DNA from: Candidatus Desulfosporosinus nitrosoreducens
GTDB taxonomy: Bacteria > Bacillota > Desulfitobacteriia > Desulfitobacteriales > Desulfitobacteriaceae
Assembly (NCBI RefSeq): GCF_030954495.1
Contig: NZ_JAVHUW010000065.1
Span: 124,001 to 188,000, forward strand
DNA length: 64,000 nt
Direction: 5' to 3'
The notes beneath the pieces were generated by a model, which saw only the letters and a list, made by a program, of their open reading frames with translations, was not told where the DNA came from and searched no databases. Of the stretch, positions 35,423 through 43,703 are shown in pieces; positions within the stretch are counted from its first letter, which is position 1; each line of letters opens with the position of its first letter. The position numbers and the translations under genes were made by a program.

Positions 35423-36109
35423 TCACGAAAAACGGTAGGTCCAAAAAGACTCGCGCATAAGCATATGGCTGAACTGACTGCGAAACTGGTTTTTTGCGGT
35501 CGGCTTGCTGCCGGTTTGCCCTTGGGCATTAGCGGCGATAATCAATTGGGATTGCGACTTGTGTGCGCGGATTGCCGCCAGTTTCACCTCCGCCACAGGC
35601 GAAATATCGTTGATGATGTCCGGAGCCCCGATCACTTTTTGACAGTCGCGCGCAAAAGCGTGGGCGTAGACGGTGGGGCGTTCCTGTGGGGAAAGACGTG
35701 AAAGGGCACGAATTGTCAAGTCTCCCAGAGCATTGTGATCAGGATGGACTGAAAAACCGGGATAGTGGGTGAGGACCAGAGAAGGCCGGATCTCACGGAC
35801 GATCTGCTCAATTCGCTCAATCAAAGGTTCCGGGTCTTCAAATTCAATGGTCTTATCCCGTAAACCCAGTTTAATTAGATGCTGAATACCGATAGCCTTA
35901 CAGGCTTCCTCCAACTCGGCTTCCCGAACCTTAGGCAATGATTCCCGGGTAGCAAAAAAGGGTTTGCCCATGTTTCGTCCCATCTGACCTAAAGTGCCGC
36001 AAATATATGTGACCGGAACCCCTGCTTGGCTAAAAAGTGCTATGGTTCCCCCGCAGCCAAAGGTTTCATCGTCCGGATGTGGTAAAACTACCAGAACATG
36101 TTGTTCCAA
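35423..36109 (-). CDS. bshB2: PIG-L family deacetylase, BshB2-like (bacillithiol)
   Basis: 228 residues from TTG 36109, which has GGGAGG at an ideal distance and gives the family-like start MEQHVLVVLPHPDDETFGCG. Zinc ligands PHPDDE (10-15) and HPDH (about 120). It removes an acetyl group from GlcNAc-malate in bacillithiol synthesis, or from bacillithiol conjugates. A yojF-like gene lies 75 nt upstream, the same pair as yojF/yojG of Bacillus, which supports the assignment. Other bacillithiol genes are not in the window. Confidence 0.8.
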   Translation of the reverse strand: MEQHVLVVLPHPDDETFGCGGTIALFSQAGVPVTYICGTLGQMGRNMGKPFFATRESLPKVREAELEEACKAIGIQHLIKLGLRDKTIEFEDPEPLIERIEQIVREIRPSLVLTHYPGFSVHPDHNALGDLTIRALSRLSPQERPTVYAHAFARDCQKVIGAPDIINDISPVAEVKLAAIRAHKSQSQLIIAANAQGQTGSKPTAKNQFRSQFSHMLMRESFWTYRFS

Positions 36110-36184
36110 AGAATATTCCTCCCACATAAAATACAAATTTTCAGGGTGCTTCCTAAGATGGCCCTTGAAGGCAATTGAGGCTTG

Positions 36185-36535
36185 TTATAAATCAAAGGGA
36201 AATAAGCTGAGTTCCAGAGCGACAGCCAGTCGTCCTTCATGGTCATGGCCGGCAAGCAAAAGCCGGCCCTCTTGATCCACTTCAAAGTCGGTCAGTCCCT
36301 CGGCGTAAACCCAGCCGTCTCCCATCTTAAGTCCGACGCGATACGGGCCTTCTCCGGTAATAATTCCTCGTCCAAAAGAGATGCGGCCGTTGCGTATATA
36401 AGCACCGACAGTCATGGGGCTCTCTTGCCTATGAGCGGCATAGGCTCCATTGGTCGTCTCAAGGTGGAGGTAAACTTCGCGGTTGAGAAAATTAGCCAGT
36501 TCTGTTTGTACGTTTAACTTGTCTATTGGATTCAT
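36185..36535 (-). CDS. yojF: YojF family protein (DUF1806)
   Basis: 116 residues from ATG 36535 (AAGGTGG upstream). A compact beta-rich protein with NREVYLHLETTNGAYA (about 20), GAYIRNGRISF and YRVGLKMGDGWVYAEGLTDF. It matches the YojF family found beside BshB2 deacetylases. Its function is unknown; a partner role in bacillithiol metabolism is inferred from constant linkage. Confidence 0.75.
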   Translation of the reverse strand: MNPIDKLNVQTELANFLNREVYLHLETTNGAYAAHRQESPMTVGAYIRNGRISFGRGIITGEGPYRVGLKMGDGWVYAEGLTDFEVDQEGRLLLAGHDHEGRLAVALELSLFPFDL

Positions 36536-36654
36536 GAATGATCCCACCTTACTTAAACCAATGATTAGTTGAAATCAAGGTTTTTTTTTCATTATATACT
36601 ATTTTTATGGAAAATGAAGAGCTTGCCTCTGCGGCATTCTGACAGTAGCAAAAA

Positions 36655-36703
36655 GACCGCCTAAGAGTACGTAAGGTTTTATGCTGCTGCCTCTTAGCCG
36701 GCC
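36655..36703 (-). terminator. Terminator of the bcp gene
   Basis: GACCGCCTAAGAG (36655-36667) pairs with CTCTTAGCCGGCC (36691-36703) with one mismatch pair. The minus-strand tail is CTTTTTGC. Located about 95 nt past the bcp stop. Confidence 0.65.
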
Positions 36704-36797
36704 TTATTCTATTGGGGAGAAATCTTGACTTTGCCTGAGCGAAAAACCGGTGGTTCAGATAATAAACAATGCTCAGGCTGCGGGCTCCGGAAAATGG

Positions 36798-37265
36798 TCA
36801 CAGCGCAGCCAGATCGCTAAGAACCTGGGCAACGTGGCCCGCTACTTTTACTTTGGGGTAGATCTTACGGATTATCCCTTGTTCGTCAATGAGAAATGTA
36901 GTACGTTCAACCCCCATGAATTTCTTTCCATACATTGATTTTTCTTTCCAAACGCCGTACATTTTGATAATTTCTAAGTCTTGGTCGCTGATTAAAAGAA
37001 AGGGGAGTCCGAATTTTTCAATGAATTTGTGATGGCTGGACATTGGGTCTTTGCTGACACCGATGATAATAGCGTTGGCGTCAGTAAAGTTAAGGTAATG
37101 CCGGCCAAAGTCACAGGCCTCTGCGGTACACCCGGAGGTCATATCTTTGGGATAGAAATATAAGATAACCTTTTGACCTTTAGCTTGAAATTCGGATAAA
37201 CGAATCGTTTGGCCATTACTTGCCTCAGCGGTAAAGTCAGGCGCTTTGTCTCCGTTATTCAGCAT
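36798..37265 (-). CDS. bcp: Peroxiredoxin, Bcp/PrxQ type
   Basis: 155-residue thiol peroxidase. PKDMTSGCTAEACDFG carries the peroxidatic cysteine (about 45) and the resolving cysteine five residues later, the typical PrxQ alpha-helical pattern. The thioredoxin fold is complete (MLNNGDKAPDFTAE start; GVERTTFLIDEQGII about 120). GGAGGGG precedes the ATG. It detoxifies H2O2 and organic peroxides, useful to an anaerobe meeting air. Single gene with its own terminator. Confidence 0.9.
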   Translation of the reverse strand: MLNNGDKAPDFTAEASNGQTIRLSEFQAKGQKVILYFYPKDMTSGCTAEACDFGRHYLNFTDANAIIIGVSKDPMSSHHKFIEKFGLPFLLISDQDLEIIKMYGVWKEKSMYGKKFMGVERTTFLIDEQGIIRKIYPKVKVAGHVAQVLSDLAAL

Positions 37266-37356
37266 AGAACCCCTCCCGGCAGAATTTAGCTAAGGGAACT
37301 GCAAATTACTGCAAAAATAATAAGCTGGTTGCTTGAAAGATATCGCTGGGATCGGC

Positions 37357-37752
37357 TTAGGTCGAACCGGTAATAATTAATAAGACATTATTTCCGGTTT
37401 GCTGGGGCAACATGGCAACTATGTGATTATCTTTTTGAGCAACGAGGCTGGCAGGTTTTTTGTCCTTTGTGTAACTCCAGTTTATCGTCCACCCATCGTT
37501 CTTTAAAATATCCGCATAGCCGTTTAAAACTTTCTCGGGGGTTGTATTTTTTATGAGGTATCTCGCGGTACTTTGCTTTTGGGGAGTTTGAGTAAGACTT
37601 TGATATTCCATACTACCATAAGCGGGCAGGTATGAAAACTCTTTTGTATAAGTGGCAGTGGTTTGACCGGTATCGGAGGGGGTTTTGGCGTTACAGGCGG
37701 TTAGAGTTAAGAGCAGAACGGCGATTAAACAATAGATGGTTATTTTTTTCAT
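37357..37752 (-). CDS. Lipoprotein of unknown function
   Basis: 131 residues. MKKITIYCLIAVLLLTLTAC gives a signal peptide with lipobox LTAC (Cys20). The mature part is about 110 residues, with a Thr-rich linker and an alpha/beta section (TARYLIKNTTPEKVLNGYAD). AGGTGA precedes the ATG. Family not recognised. Lies downstream of repeat copy B and in the same direction as bcp, 91 nt before it. Confidence 0.65.
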   Translation of the reverse strand: MKKITIYCLIAVLLLTLTACNAKTPSDTGQTTATYTKEFSYLPAYGSMEYQSLTQTPQKQSTARYLIKNTTPEKVLNGYADILKNDGWTINWSYTKDKKPASLVAQKDNHIVAMLPQQTGNNVLLIITGST

Positions 37753-37923
37753 GGCTAGTCACCTCGAAACTATTTTTTAACTATAGATATTTTAATATAC
37801 ATGCTGGGGTAATTGCAAAATCTTATCCTGATTTTGCTGTGCCGATATCATCCGCTCTACTCAATCGGCTTTAAATGTCACGTGCTTCCTAGGTGGGAGA
37901 ACGTTTTATGTCCTAAGGCTTTA

Positions 37924-38050
37924 TAAAGAAGACTTGATTCAGGTGGAGTTTTACCTCCATCTGAATCTTAGTCGCCTTATCCAGGGACTTAGCCGCTCTT
38001 AACTCACCGCTTGCCGAAGCGGGAGTCTTAGAGCGGATTAGTCAGCGGAT
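37924..38050 (+). repeat. Dispersed structured repeat, copy B
   Basis: 127 bp, nearly identical to copy A (20931-21058). Hairpin GATTCAG...CTGAATC with GTGGAG/CTCCAT, then nested CCGCTCT/AGAGCGG enclosing CCGCTTgccgAAGCGG. An outer CTTATCC/GGATAA pairing closes the whole. Intergenic, between the lipoprotein gene and the phosphoesterase. No long flanking direct repeat was seen here. Confidence 0.8.
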
Positions 38051-38191
38051 AAAGCAGAACTTAAAGGAAAATATTATTGAAAAATTGAAATACTCTAAGC
38101 CTGCGGCAGGGATTCCTCAAAACACGGAGAAGTCTGAACAAACAATGCCTGACCTGATAATAAATAAATACTCGGCAAACAAGGAGAAACT

Positions 38192-38914
38192 ATGGGGAGA
38201 ATAGCGATAATATCCGATATACATGGAAATATGCCTGCGCTGGAGGCAGTGTTGGCCGACATTAGAGGCAGAGAGATCCAAAGGATATTCTGCCTTGGCG
38301 ATTTGGCGGGAAAAGGACCGAGCTCGGCAGAAGCGGTGGATATGATTCAAAAACACTGTGAAGTTGTGATTAAAGGCAATTGGGATTATTATCTCGCAGA
38401 CCAGGAAGGAAGAGATACGCTGATCTGGCATCAAAATAAACTGGGAGCGGAACGGCTAAACTATATGAAAGCGCTGCCGATCTATAAGGAATTTTATATC
38501 AGCGGCAAACTCCTAAGGTTATGTCATGCTTCTCCCAATGATCTGTTTCATAGAGTCTATCTCTCAACCAAACAAAGTGAACGCCTCAAGTTATTTGAAC
38601 CAACCCCAACCCTCAATCTTGAAGCAGATGTGGTGGGATATGGGGATATACACGGTGCCCATATTGATCATTTGCAGGGCAAAACTATCTTTAATGTTGG
38701 CAGTGTCGGCAACCCGCTGGATATGCCTCAAGCCTCCTACGGAATTATCGAGGGGAAAATAAATGCCAGAGACAAAGGGTCGTTTTCAATAACTCTTGTC
38801 AGATTGCCCTATGACATCGCTTTGGCGGTTAAGCAGGCAGAATTGACGGATATGCCGGAGAAGCAAGAATATATTAATGAGTTGAGGACAGCGGTTTATA
38901 GAGGCCGCAAGTAA
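38192..38914 (+). CDS. Calcineurin-like metallophosphoesterase
   Basis: 240 residues. Metal-binding motifs in order: ISDIHGNMPALEAVL (D8, H10), GDLAGKGP (about 36), KGNWD (about 61) in place of GNHE, and GDIHGAHIDH (about 151). This is the YfcE/DUF2437-type single-domain phosphodiesterase family. GGAGAAACT precedes the ATG. The substrate is unknown. The following gene is endonuclease IV, 78 nt on, possibly co-transcribed. Confidence 0.82.
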   Translation: MGRIAIISDIHGNMPALEAVLADIRGREIQRIFCLGDLAGKGPSSAEAVDMIQKHCEVVIKGNWDYYLADQEGRDTLIWHQNKLGAERLNYMKALPIYKEFYISGKLLRLCHASPNDLFHRVYLSTKQSERLKLFEPTPTLNLEADVVGYGDIHGAHIDHLQGKTIFNVGSVGNPLDMPQASYGIIEGKINARDKGSFSITLVRLPYDIALAVKQAELTDMPEKQEYINELRTAVYRGRK

Positions 38915-38992
38915 ATTTGTTGCGCGGGAATTTTTAAGTCTGAAAGATCTTCGTAGCCAGAGAAACAGGAAAGTCAGACAGAAAGAAGGACA

Positions 38993-39829
38993 ATGATGTT
39001 AAAGATTGGTTGTCATCTCTCCATTTCTAAGGGATTTAAAGCTATTGGCACTGACGCCTTGAAAATACATGCCAATACGTTTCAGTTTTTTACCCGCAAT
39101 CCCCGAGGGAGTAAAGCAAAAGAGATTAATCCTCAGGATACTGAGGCTTTGCTCAAGATTATGGCGGAAAATCAATTTGCCCCCATTTTAGCTCATGCCC
39201 CTTATACCCTTAACGCCTGCTCCCCCGACGAAAAAACCAGGGAGTTTGCCGCCCAGGTCATGCTGGATGATCTTGCCCGCATGGAGTATCTGCCGCACAA
39301 CCTTTATAATTTCCACCCCGGCAGTCATGGAGGTCAAGGCGCAGATATCGGCATCCGGCAAATTATTGCTCAGCTTAATAATCTCTTAAAACCCGAGCAG
39401 ACCACCACCGTATTGCTGGAAACCATGGCAGGCAAAGGTACCGAGGTTGGCGGTACTTTCGAAGAACTCAGATGGATTATCGACGGCGTAACCCTTGCGG
39501 AAAAAGTAGGCGTTTGTTTAGATACCTGCCATGTCTATGATGCCGGTTATGATATTGTTGACGATCTCGACGGAGTGCTGGCTAAGTTTGAACAAGTTAT
39601 TGGTCTGGACAGACTTTTGGCGATTCATCTCAATGACAGCATGAACCCCAAGGGCAGCCGTAAAGACCGCCATGCCAAGATCGGTGAAGGTTCAATCGGT
39701 TTGCCGGCCATCTCCCGCCTTATCAATCACCCTAAGCTTCGTCATCTGCCCTTCTTTCTGGAAACCCCGAATGACCTTTCCGGTTATGCAACAGAAATTG
39801 CTTTGCTGAGGAATGTTTACGAGGAATAG
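38993..39829 (+). CDS. nfo: Deoxyribonuclease IV (AP endonuclease)
   Basis: 278-residue TIM-barrel enzyme that cuts DNA 5' to abasic sites in base-excision repair, using three zinc ions. Visible motifs: GCHLSISKGF (about 5), HAPYTLNACSPDE (about 66), NFHPGSHGGQG (about 105), ETMAGKGTEVGG (about 143), CLDTCHVYDAGYDI (about 173), HLNDSMNPKGSRKDRHAKIGEG (about 212) and FFLETPND. AGAAGGAC lies upstream of two tandem ATGs (38993 and 38996); either could start. Confidence 0.92.
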   Translation: MMLKIGCHLSISKGFKAIGTDALKIHANTFQFFTRNPRGSKAKEINPQDTEALLKIMAENQFAPILAHAPYTLNACSPDEKTREFAAQVMLDDLARMEYLPHNLYNFHPGSHGGQGADIGIRQIIAQLNNLLKPEQTTTVLLETMAGKGTEVGGTFEELRWIIDGVTLAEKVGVCLDTCHVYDAGYDIVDDLDGVLAKFEQVIGLDRLLAIHLNDSMNPKGSRKDRHAKIGEGSIGLPAISRLINHPKLRHLPFFLETPNDLSGYATEIALLRNVYEE

Positions 39830-39939
39830 AGCTGCTCATATTTTTACAAGCATAGCTTGTTCGTATATAATGGTAAGTATTAGTAGTGGGGTTGAAGCTT
39901 GTGTAGATTTTAAGAGAATCTTGACGAGGAGGAACGGGT

Positions 39940-41049
39940 GTGCTTGACAGTGATATTCTCATAGCCGGAGCTGATCCAGGATTTGGCGCGATTAAACTTG
40001 AGACCCGGGATACGAAGATCTTATTTCCCGCCGTGATTTGTAAAGGCAACGAGCGGATTTTCTCAACCTTGGGTAATCTTTTAATCAGTAAGGGTTCAGA
40101 CATAGAAACTCAGATCTCTTCGCTTGATGTAATCGTGAAAAATAATTCTACAGGCGCGGAGCGGCATTATTTTATGGGCAGCTTAGCCGAAGGTTTAAAT
40201 CCCAATGAGGCACACTATTGCTGGGATGAAGACAAGTCTTCGGACGAAGAGGCTACCGCTTTGCTGGTGGTTGCTTTGGCTTTAGCCCAAAAAACCCCTA
40301 AGGTCAACGTTTATTTGGGCACCGGTGTGCCCGTGAAATACTATTCCAGCTTAAAAGAAAAGTATGAAGCCGAACTGAAGGGATCGTTTTCCGTCACGTT
40401 TTTATCGGGTCCTTTCGAGGGCGTGACGCGTCATCTGAATATTTTGCGCTCACGCGTGCTTCCGCAGAGTTATGGTGTGTTTATCAAGGAAACCCTTAAT
40501 GAGTATGGACTGCCGGCGAATGATAAGCTTTTCGGCGGTTACGTTGTTGTCGTCGATGTCGGATTTCGGACGACGGATATTGCCACCTTTTATGATGGGG
40601 TTATGCTTGACCCGCCGAACTCCTTCAGCCTGGAAAAGGGGTTGAAATGGGCCTATATCGGAGTGGCGGAAAAGCTCAAGGAAATGACAAGCAATCATGG
40701 AAATCCCATTGAAACGGATGACCAGGAACTTGATAAGATTTTTCGGGTCAATGACGGAAAATATCCCTGGAATCATGGATCGCTAAACCTCAATCCGATT
40801 ATGCAAACGATGCTTTCCCAGCTGGGAACGGATATTACCCGGGAAGTCAAGAAGACCTTAAAGCCAATGCTCAGCAAATTGCACACAGTTCTTGTAGCGG
40901 GAAACGTCGGAGAAAAGGTATTTGACTATATTCAATTGGAAAACAAACAGTTAATTGAAAACCCGCAGTTCGGCAATGCTTCGGGGTTTAGAATTATGGC
41001 TTCGACCTTGGTCAATTCAATAACCAAGAAGGTAAATACGCCGGTATGA
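39940..41049 (+). CDS. ParM/StbA-like actin-family ATPase
   Basis: 369 residues from GTG 39940 (GAGGAGG upstream). Actin-fold motifs: phosphate-1 loop GADPGFGAIKL (about 10-20), YLGTGVPVKYY (about 126), phosphate-2 loop VVDVGFRTTDIATF (about 205) and a C-terminal VLVAGNVGEKVF (about 322) adenosine motif. It is related to plasmid ParM/Alp filaments rather than MreB. It overlaps a small gene by 4 nt that may encode its partner. No plasmid replication genes surround it. Possible roles are DNA segregation, sporulation-associated filaments or a domesticated plasmid system. Confidence 0.8.
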   Translation: MLDSDILIAGADPGFGAIKLETRDTKILFPAVICKGNERIFSTLGNLLISKGSDIETQISSLDVIVKNNSTGAERHYFMGSLAEGLNPNEAHYCWDEDKSSDEEATALLVVALALAQKTPKVNVYLGTGVPVKYYSSLKEKYEAELKGSFSVTFLSGPFEGVTRHLNILRSRVLPQSYGVFIKETLNEYGLPANDKLFGGYVVVVDVGFRTTDIATFYDGVMLDPPNSFSLEKGLKWAYIGVAEKLKEMTSNHGNPIETDDQELDKIFRVNDGKYPWNHGSLNLNPIMQTMLSQLGTDITREVKKTLKPMLSKLHTVLVAGNVGEKVFDYIQLENKQLIENPQFGNASGFRIMASTLVNSITKKVNTPV

Positions 41050-41474
41050 TTCCCTCCCTGCCTTCCGCTGTTCTCCTGGAATTTAATGAAGCTGATTTCG
41101 AGCTTTGGCGGGCTTTACAGCAGATTGAACCGGAGCTGAGGGGCGCTTTCATTAAAGAAGCCCTGCGGTTGGTGCTGCAAAGCTATAACATAGGAGAAAG
41201 GTATCTGTCTCGCTTAGGGTCGCAAGGCTTAGACGAAGAAACTTCAGAGAGCCGGAAGAATCCGGAGCCGGCGGGTTCTGAAGAGATCGGGCAGGAATTG
41301 CCGGATTTTTCAATAGAAGCTCTATTTACCGAAGATCAAGCGCCGGATTTAGCTGAAGGTGACTCCAAGTTACCCAAAGGATATCAGTATATAATGAAAA
41401 ATATTATTGGAATGGAAGACGATGAAGACGTTTTAAAAGTTCTGCAAAACCTTCCTGATCAGGGAGTTAAATAG
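41046..41474 (+). CDS. Small partner of the ParM-like protein
   Basis: 142 residues, translationally coupled (ATGA) to the actin-like gene. The N-terminal half (about 15-55, FELWRALQQIEPELRGAFIK) looks like a short helical, possibly ribbon-helix-helix DNA-binding domain, as in ParR-type adaptors. The C-terminal half is acidic and probably flexible (ETSESRKNPEPAGSEE, EDDEDVLKVL). By position and shape it could be the ParR-like adaptor, but I do not recognise its family. A strong terminator follows. Confidence 0.65.
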   Translation: MIPSLPSAVLLEFNEADFELWRALQQIEPELRGAFIKEALRLVLQSYNIGERYLSRLGSQGLDEETSESRKNPEPAGSEEIGQELPDFSIEALFTEDQAPDLAEGDSKLPKGYQYIMKNIIGMEDDEDVLKVLQNLPDQGVK

Positions 41475-41506
41475 ATTTGGAAATGTTCATACTTGCCCAC
41501 TGTTTG

Positions 41507-41570
41507 AAACAAGGGACGGGCAGATTGTTTGTATGTTTTGCAGCAATCTGCCCGTCCCTTTGTTTATGCC
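41507..41570 (+). terminator. Strong terminator after the ParM-like pair
   Basis: AAACAAGGGACGGGCAGATTG (split as AAACAAGGGAC and GGGCAGATTG, 41507-41527) pairs with CAATCTGCCC and GTCCCTTTGTTT (41544-41565). One extra T forms a bulge. Same GGGAC(A/G)G core as hairpins at 28181 and 55746. Confidence 0.75.
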
Positions 41571-41779
41571 GTCGAAAAAGTGTAATTTTGTTAACATTTC
41601 AGCGGCACAGGGGCAGCCAGGAGGTTGAAAGCGCCGGAGTCCGGCAATTGCCAAGTTTTCTTTAACTTTCACATAAACTATAATAAATCTTGTTTATTCA
41701 ATTTTTTATAAATCGTTTGATAATTATTTTTTAAAAAAAGAGGTTTTTTCAACATAATTCGTGAATATATATAAAATTA

Positions 41780-41793
41780 TCTAAAGCTTTAGA
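41780..41793. promoter_or_regulatory. 14-bp perfect palindrome
   Basis: TCTAAAGCTTTAGA, centred 38 nt before the GTG of the one-component regulator. A candidate autoregulatory site; the protein binding it is not known. Confidence 0.35.
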
Positions 41794-41823
41794 CTGCTTA
41801 GGCTCGACGAAAGAGGTGCACCC

Positions 41824-42996
41824 GTGCGTCCATTCAGACATAAACTGTTAATCCTGCTTTTGGGTTCGCTGGCAATTTTGGCGGCGAGCATTGTTATGCT
41901 TCTCAACTGGTATATAAAAGACCGCGATTTGGCTGCCGTTAGTATGAAAGCGCAAAAAGACTTGGCGGCATGTCAGGAAATTATTGATGCAAAATACCCT
42001 GGCCCCTGGTCAGTGCGCAATGAAGAGCTGTATAAAGGGGAGGTTAAGATCAGCCTCAATAATGATCTTGTAGACCATTTAGCCCAGCTTACCGGAGATA
42101 CTGTTACCCTATTTCTCGGCGATACCAGAGCCGCCACCACAGTACGCGGTTCAAATGGAGAACGGGCAATTGGCACCAAAGCTGCGGCAAATGTTGCTCA
42201 AATAGTATTGAAAAATGGTCAGACTTATAGCGGAGAGGCTGATGTGGTGGGTCAGCGCTACCAGACGGCATACACTCCGTTGCGCACGGGAAACGGCACC
42301 ATCATTGGCATGTTTTATGTTGGAATTTCCCCTGTTTACGAGCAGGAATTTGTCAATAAACCCCTGGCGACTATGGCAGGACTGGTGGCAGCCTTAACAA
42401 TTTTAGTCGGGCTTATTGCTTTGGTTCTCTTATATAAGTGGGTCGGATATCCTCTCAAGGAGATTTTTGCGGGAAGTCGGGACGTTGCGGCAGAACACGG
42501 CAATCAAAAAGTCAGTATTTTCGATTCTGGGGAAGCAGAAAAAATTGAAGACGCTTTTATGCAAATGGTTGAACAAATTCAGGCCTTGACCTGGGAAATT
42601 AGCCGCTCAACTAACAACAATATAGACAATGCTTTATTGAAAAGCAATGCCAATGCTGTTTTCGAACAAATCAAGGCTAATGAGCAAATGAGTGAGCAAA
42701 CCTATGCTTATACTGCTCCCGCCGCTTTCGAGCCGCTGCCGGAGATGGAAAATCCCTGGTGGAATAGAGCTGAAAGTCTGCCTAAGGGTTTAAATAAAGC
42801 AACTCTTGATCAGATTGTTCAATATTTACAGGCAACCCACCGGCCAATTTCTACGGAAGAGGTTGCTGAAGGAGTCAAGTTAACCCGGGTTACAGTACGC
42901 CGCTACCTCGAATTTCTAGAACAGTGTGGGGTGCTGAAATCCGAACAAAAATGCGGTACGGTAGGCCGGCCGGTCAAAATATTTATCCCTCTTTGA
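41824..42996 (+). CDS. Membrane one-component regulator: Cache sensor fused to CitB-type HTH
   Basis: 390 residues from GTG 41824 (AGAGGTG upstream). Span 1 at about 8-28; extracytoplasmic single-Cache domain at about 30-178 (AYTPLRTGNGTIIGMFYVGI is typical of sCache sensors of CitA/DcuS kinases); span 2 at about 181-204; HAMP-like linker at 205-260. The C-terminus, 322-388, is a winged HTH (STEEVAEGVKLTRVTVRRYL...GTVGRP) as in CitB/DcuR response regulators. There is no kinase or receiver domain. It should sense an external ligand and bind DNA directly from the membrane. It lies 0.7 kb upstream of the hydrogenase operon, which may be its target. Confidence 0.8.
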   Translation: MRPFRHKLLILLLGSLAILAASIVMLLNWYIKDRDLAAVSMKAQKDLAACQEIIDAKYPGPWSVRNEELYKGEVKISLNNDLVDHLAQLTGDTVTLFLGDTRAATTVRGSNGERAIGTKAAANVAQIVLKNGQTYSGEADVVGQRYQTAYTPLRTGNGTIIGMFYVGISPVYEQEFVNKPLATMAGLVAALTILVGLIALVLLYKWVGYPLKEIFAGSRDVAAEHGNQKVSIFDSGEAEKIEDAFMQMVEQIQALTWEISRSTNNNIDNALLKSNANAVFEQIKANEQMSEQTYAYTAPAAFEPLPEMENPWWNRAESLPKGLNKATLDQIVQYLQATHRPISTEEVAEGVKLTRVTVRRYLEFLEQCGVLKSEQKCGTVGRPVKIFIPL

Positions 42997-43130
42997 GAGA
43001 AATTTCTCAAGGCAGTTTAGAAATATGGCTGGCAATTTTTTGTTTAGTCTAACTATGAGAGACCGCTTAATTGGTTTCAGATATTAAAAATTCAAGTCCC
43101 GCGGACTTGCTGTTTAATAGTTAATCATAG

Positions 43131-43169
43131 CTGTCTCATCCTTAACTTTTCAGGATGAGACAGTTTTTT
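43131..43169 (+). terminator. Terminator of the one-component regulator gene
   Basis: Perfect 12-bp stem CTGTCTCATCCT (43131-43142)/AGGATGAGACAG (43152-43163), then TTTTTT. A smaller hairpin CAAGTCC-cgc-GGACTTG lies about 30 nt earlier. Confidence 0.9.
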
Positions 43170-43576
43170 CTGGAGAAATACCTTTTCGGCCTGTTCCGAG
43201 GTGCAAACGCTTTATCAAGGTTGATACTTGGCATCAGCAAGTTTTCAAAAAAGTACGGGAATAGTTTTATTCCCCCTTGACTAAGAGGTCGCGGCTATTT
43301 ATGCTGTCAAAATGGACGGCTTAATAATTTTGCAGCTTAACTGCAGCCGGCGGTGTTACTCTTTCCGGCAAATTGTGAAGATGGTATTTTTAGACAAGAC
43401 TAAATCTTTCCTATCTTTAACAGTTAATAATAGTTTAATAATTCAAAAACTATTTTAATAATTAAGTGTATTTTCTAAGAGTAGTTTATTTATTCATAAA
43501 ATGCTTTATTTATGTTAATAACCGCGACAAGTTGCGTCCCGGGCGTTAAACTAATTTATAGACTTGAGCTACTATT

Positions 43577-43597
43577 CAATAAATTGTCAATTTATTG
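43577..43597. promoter_or_regulatory. 21-bp perfect palindrome upstream of hydC
   Basis: CAATAAATTG, one T, CAATTTATTG. It lies in a 530-nt AT-rich gene-free stretch between the terminator at 43169 and hydC, 107 nt before the hydC ATG. A strong operator candidate for the hydrogenase operon. It does not match the Rex consensus TTGTTAAnnnnTTAACAA. Nothing else was recognised in the stretch except an SD-like AAAGGAGG near 43653 with no good start. Confidence 0.55.
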
Positions 43598-43703
43598 TAT
43601 TGGTAAGTCAAGAGAGTGGGGGAAAACGGTATGAGCCAATAAAACTGTTAAAAGGAGGTTTGTCTGGTCAACTTAAATTTTTAAGTCATAAAGGAGGATT
43701 TCC

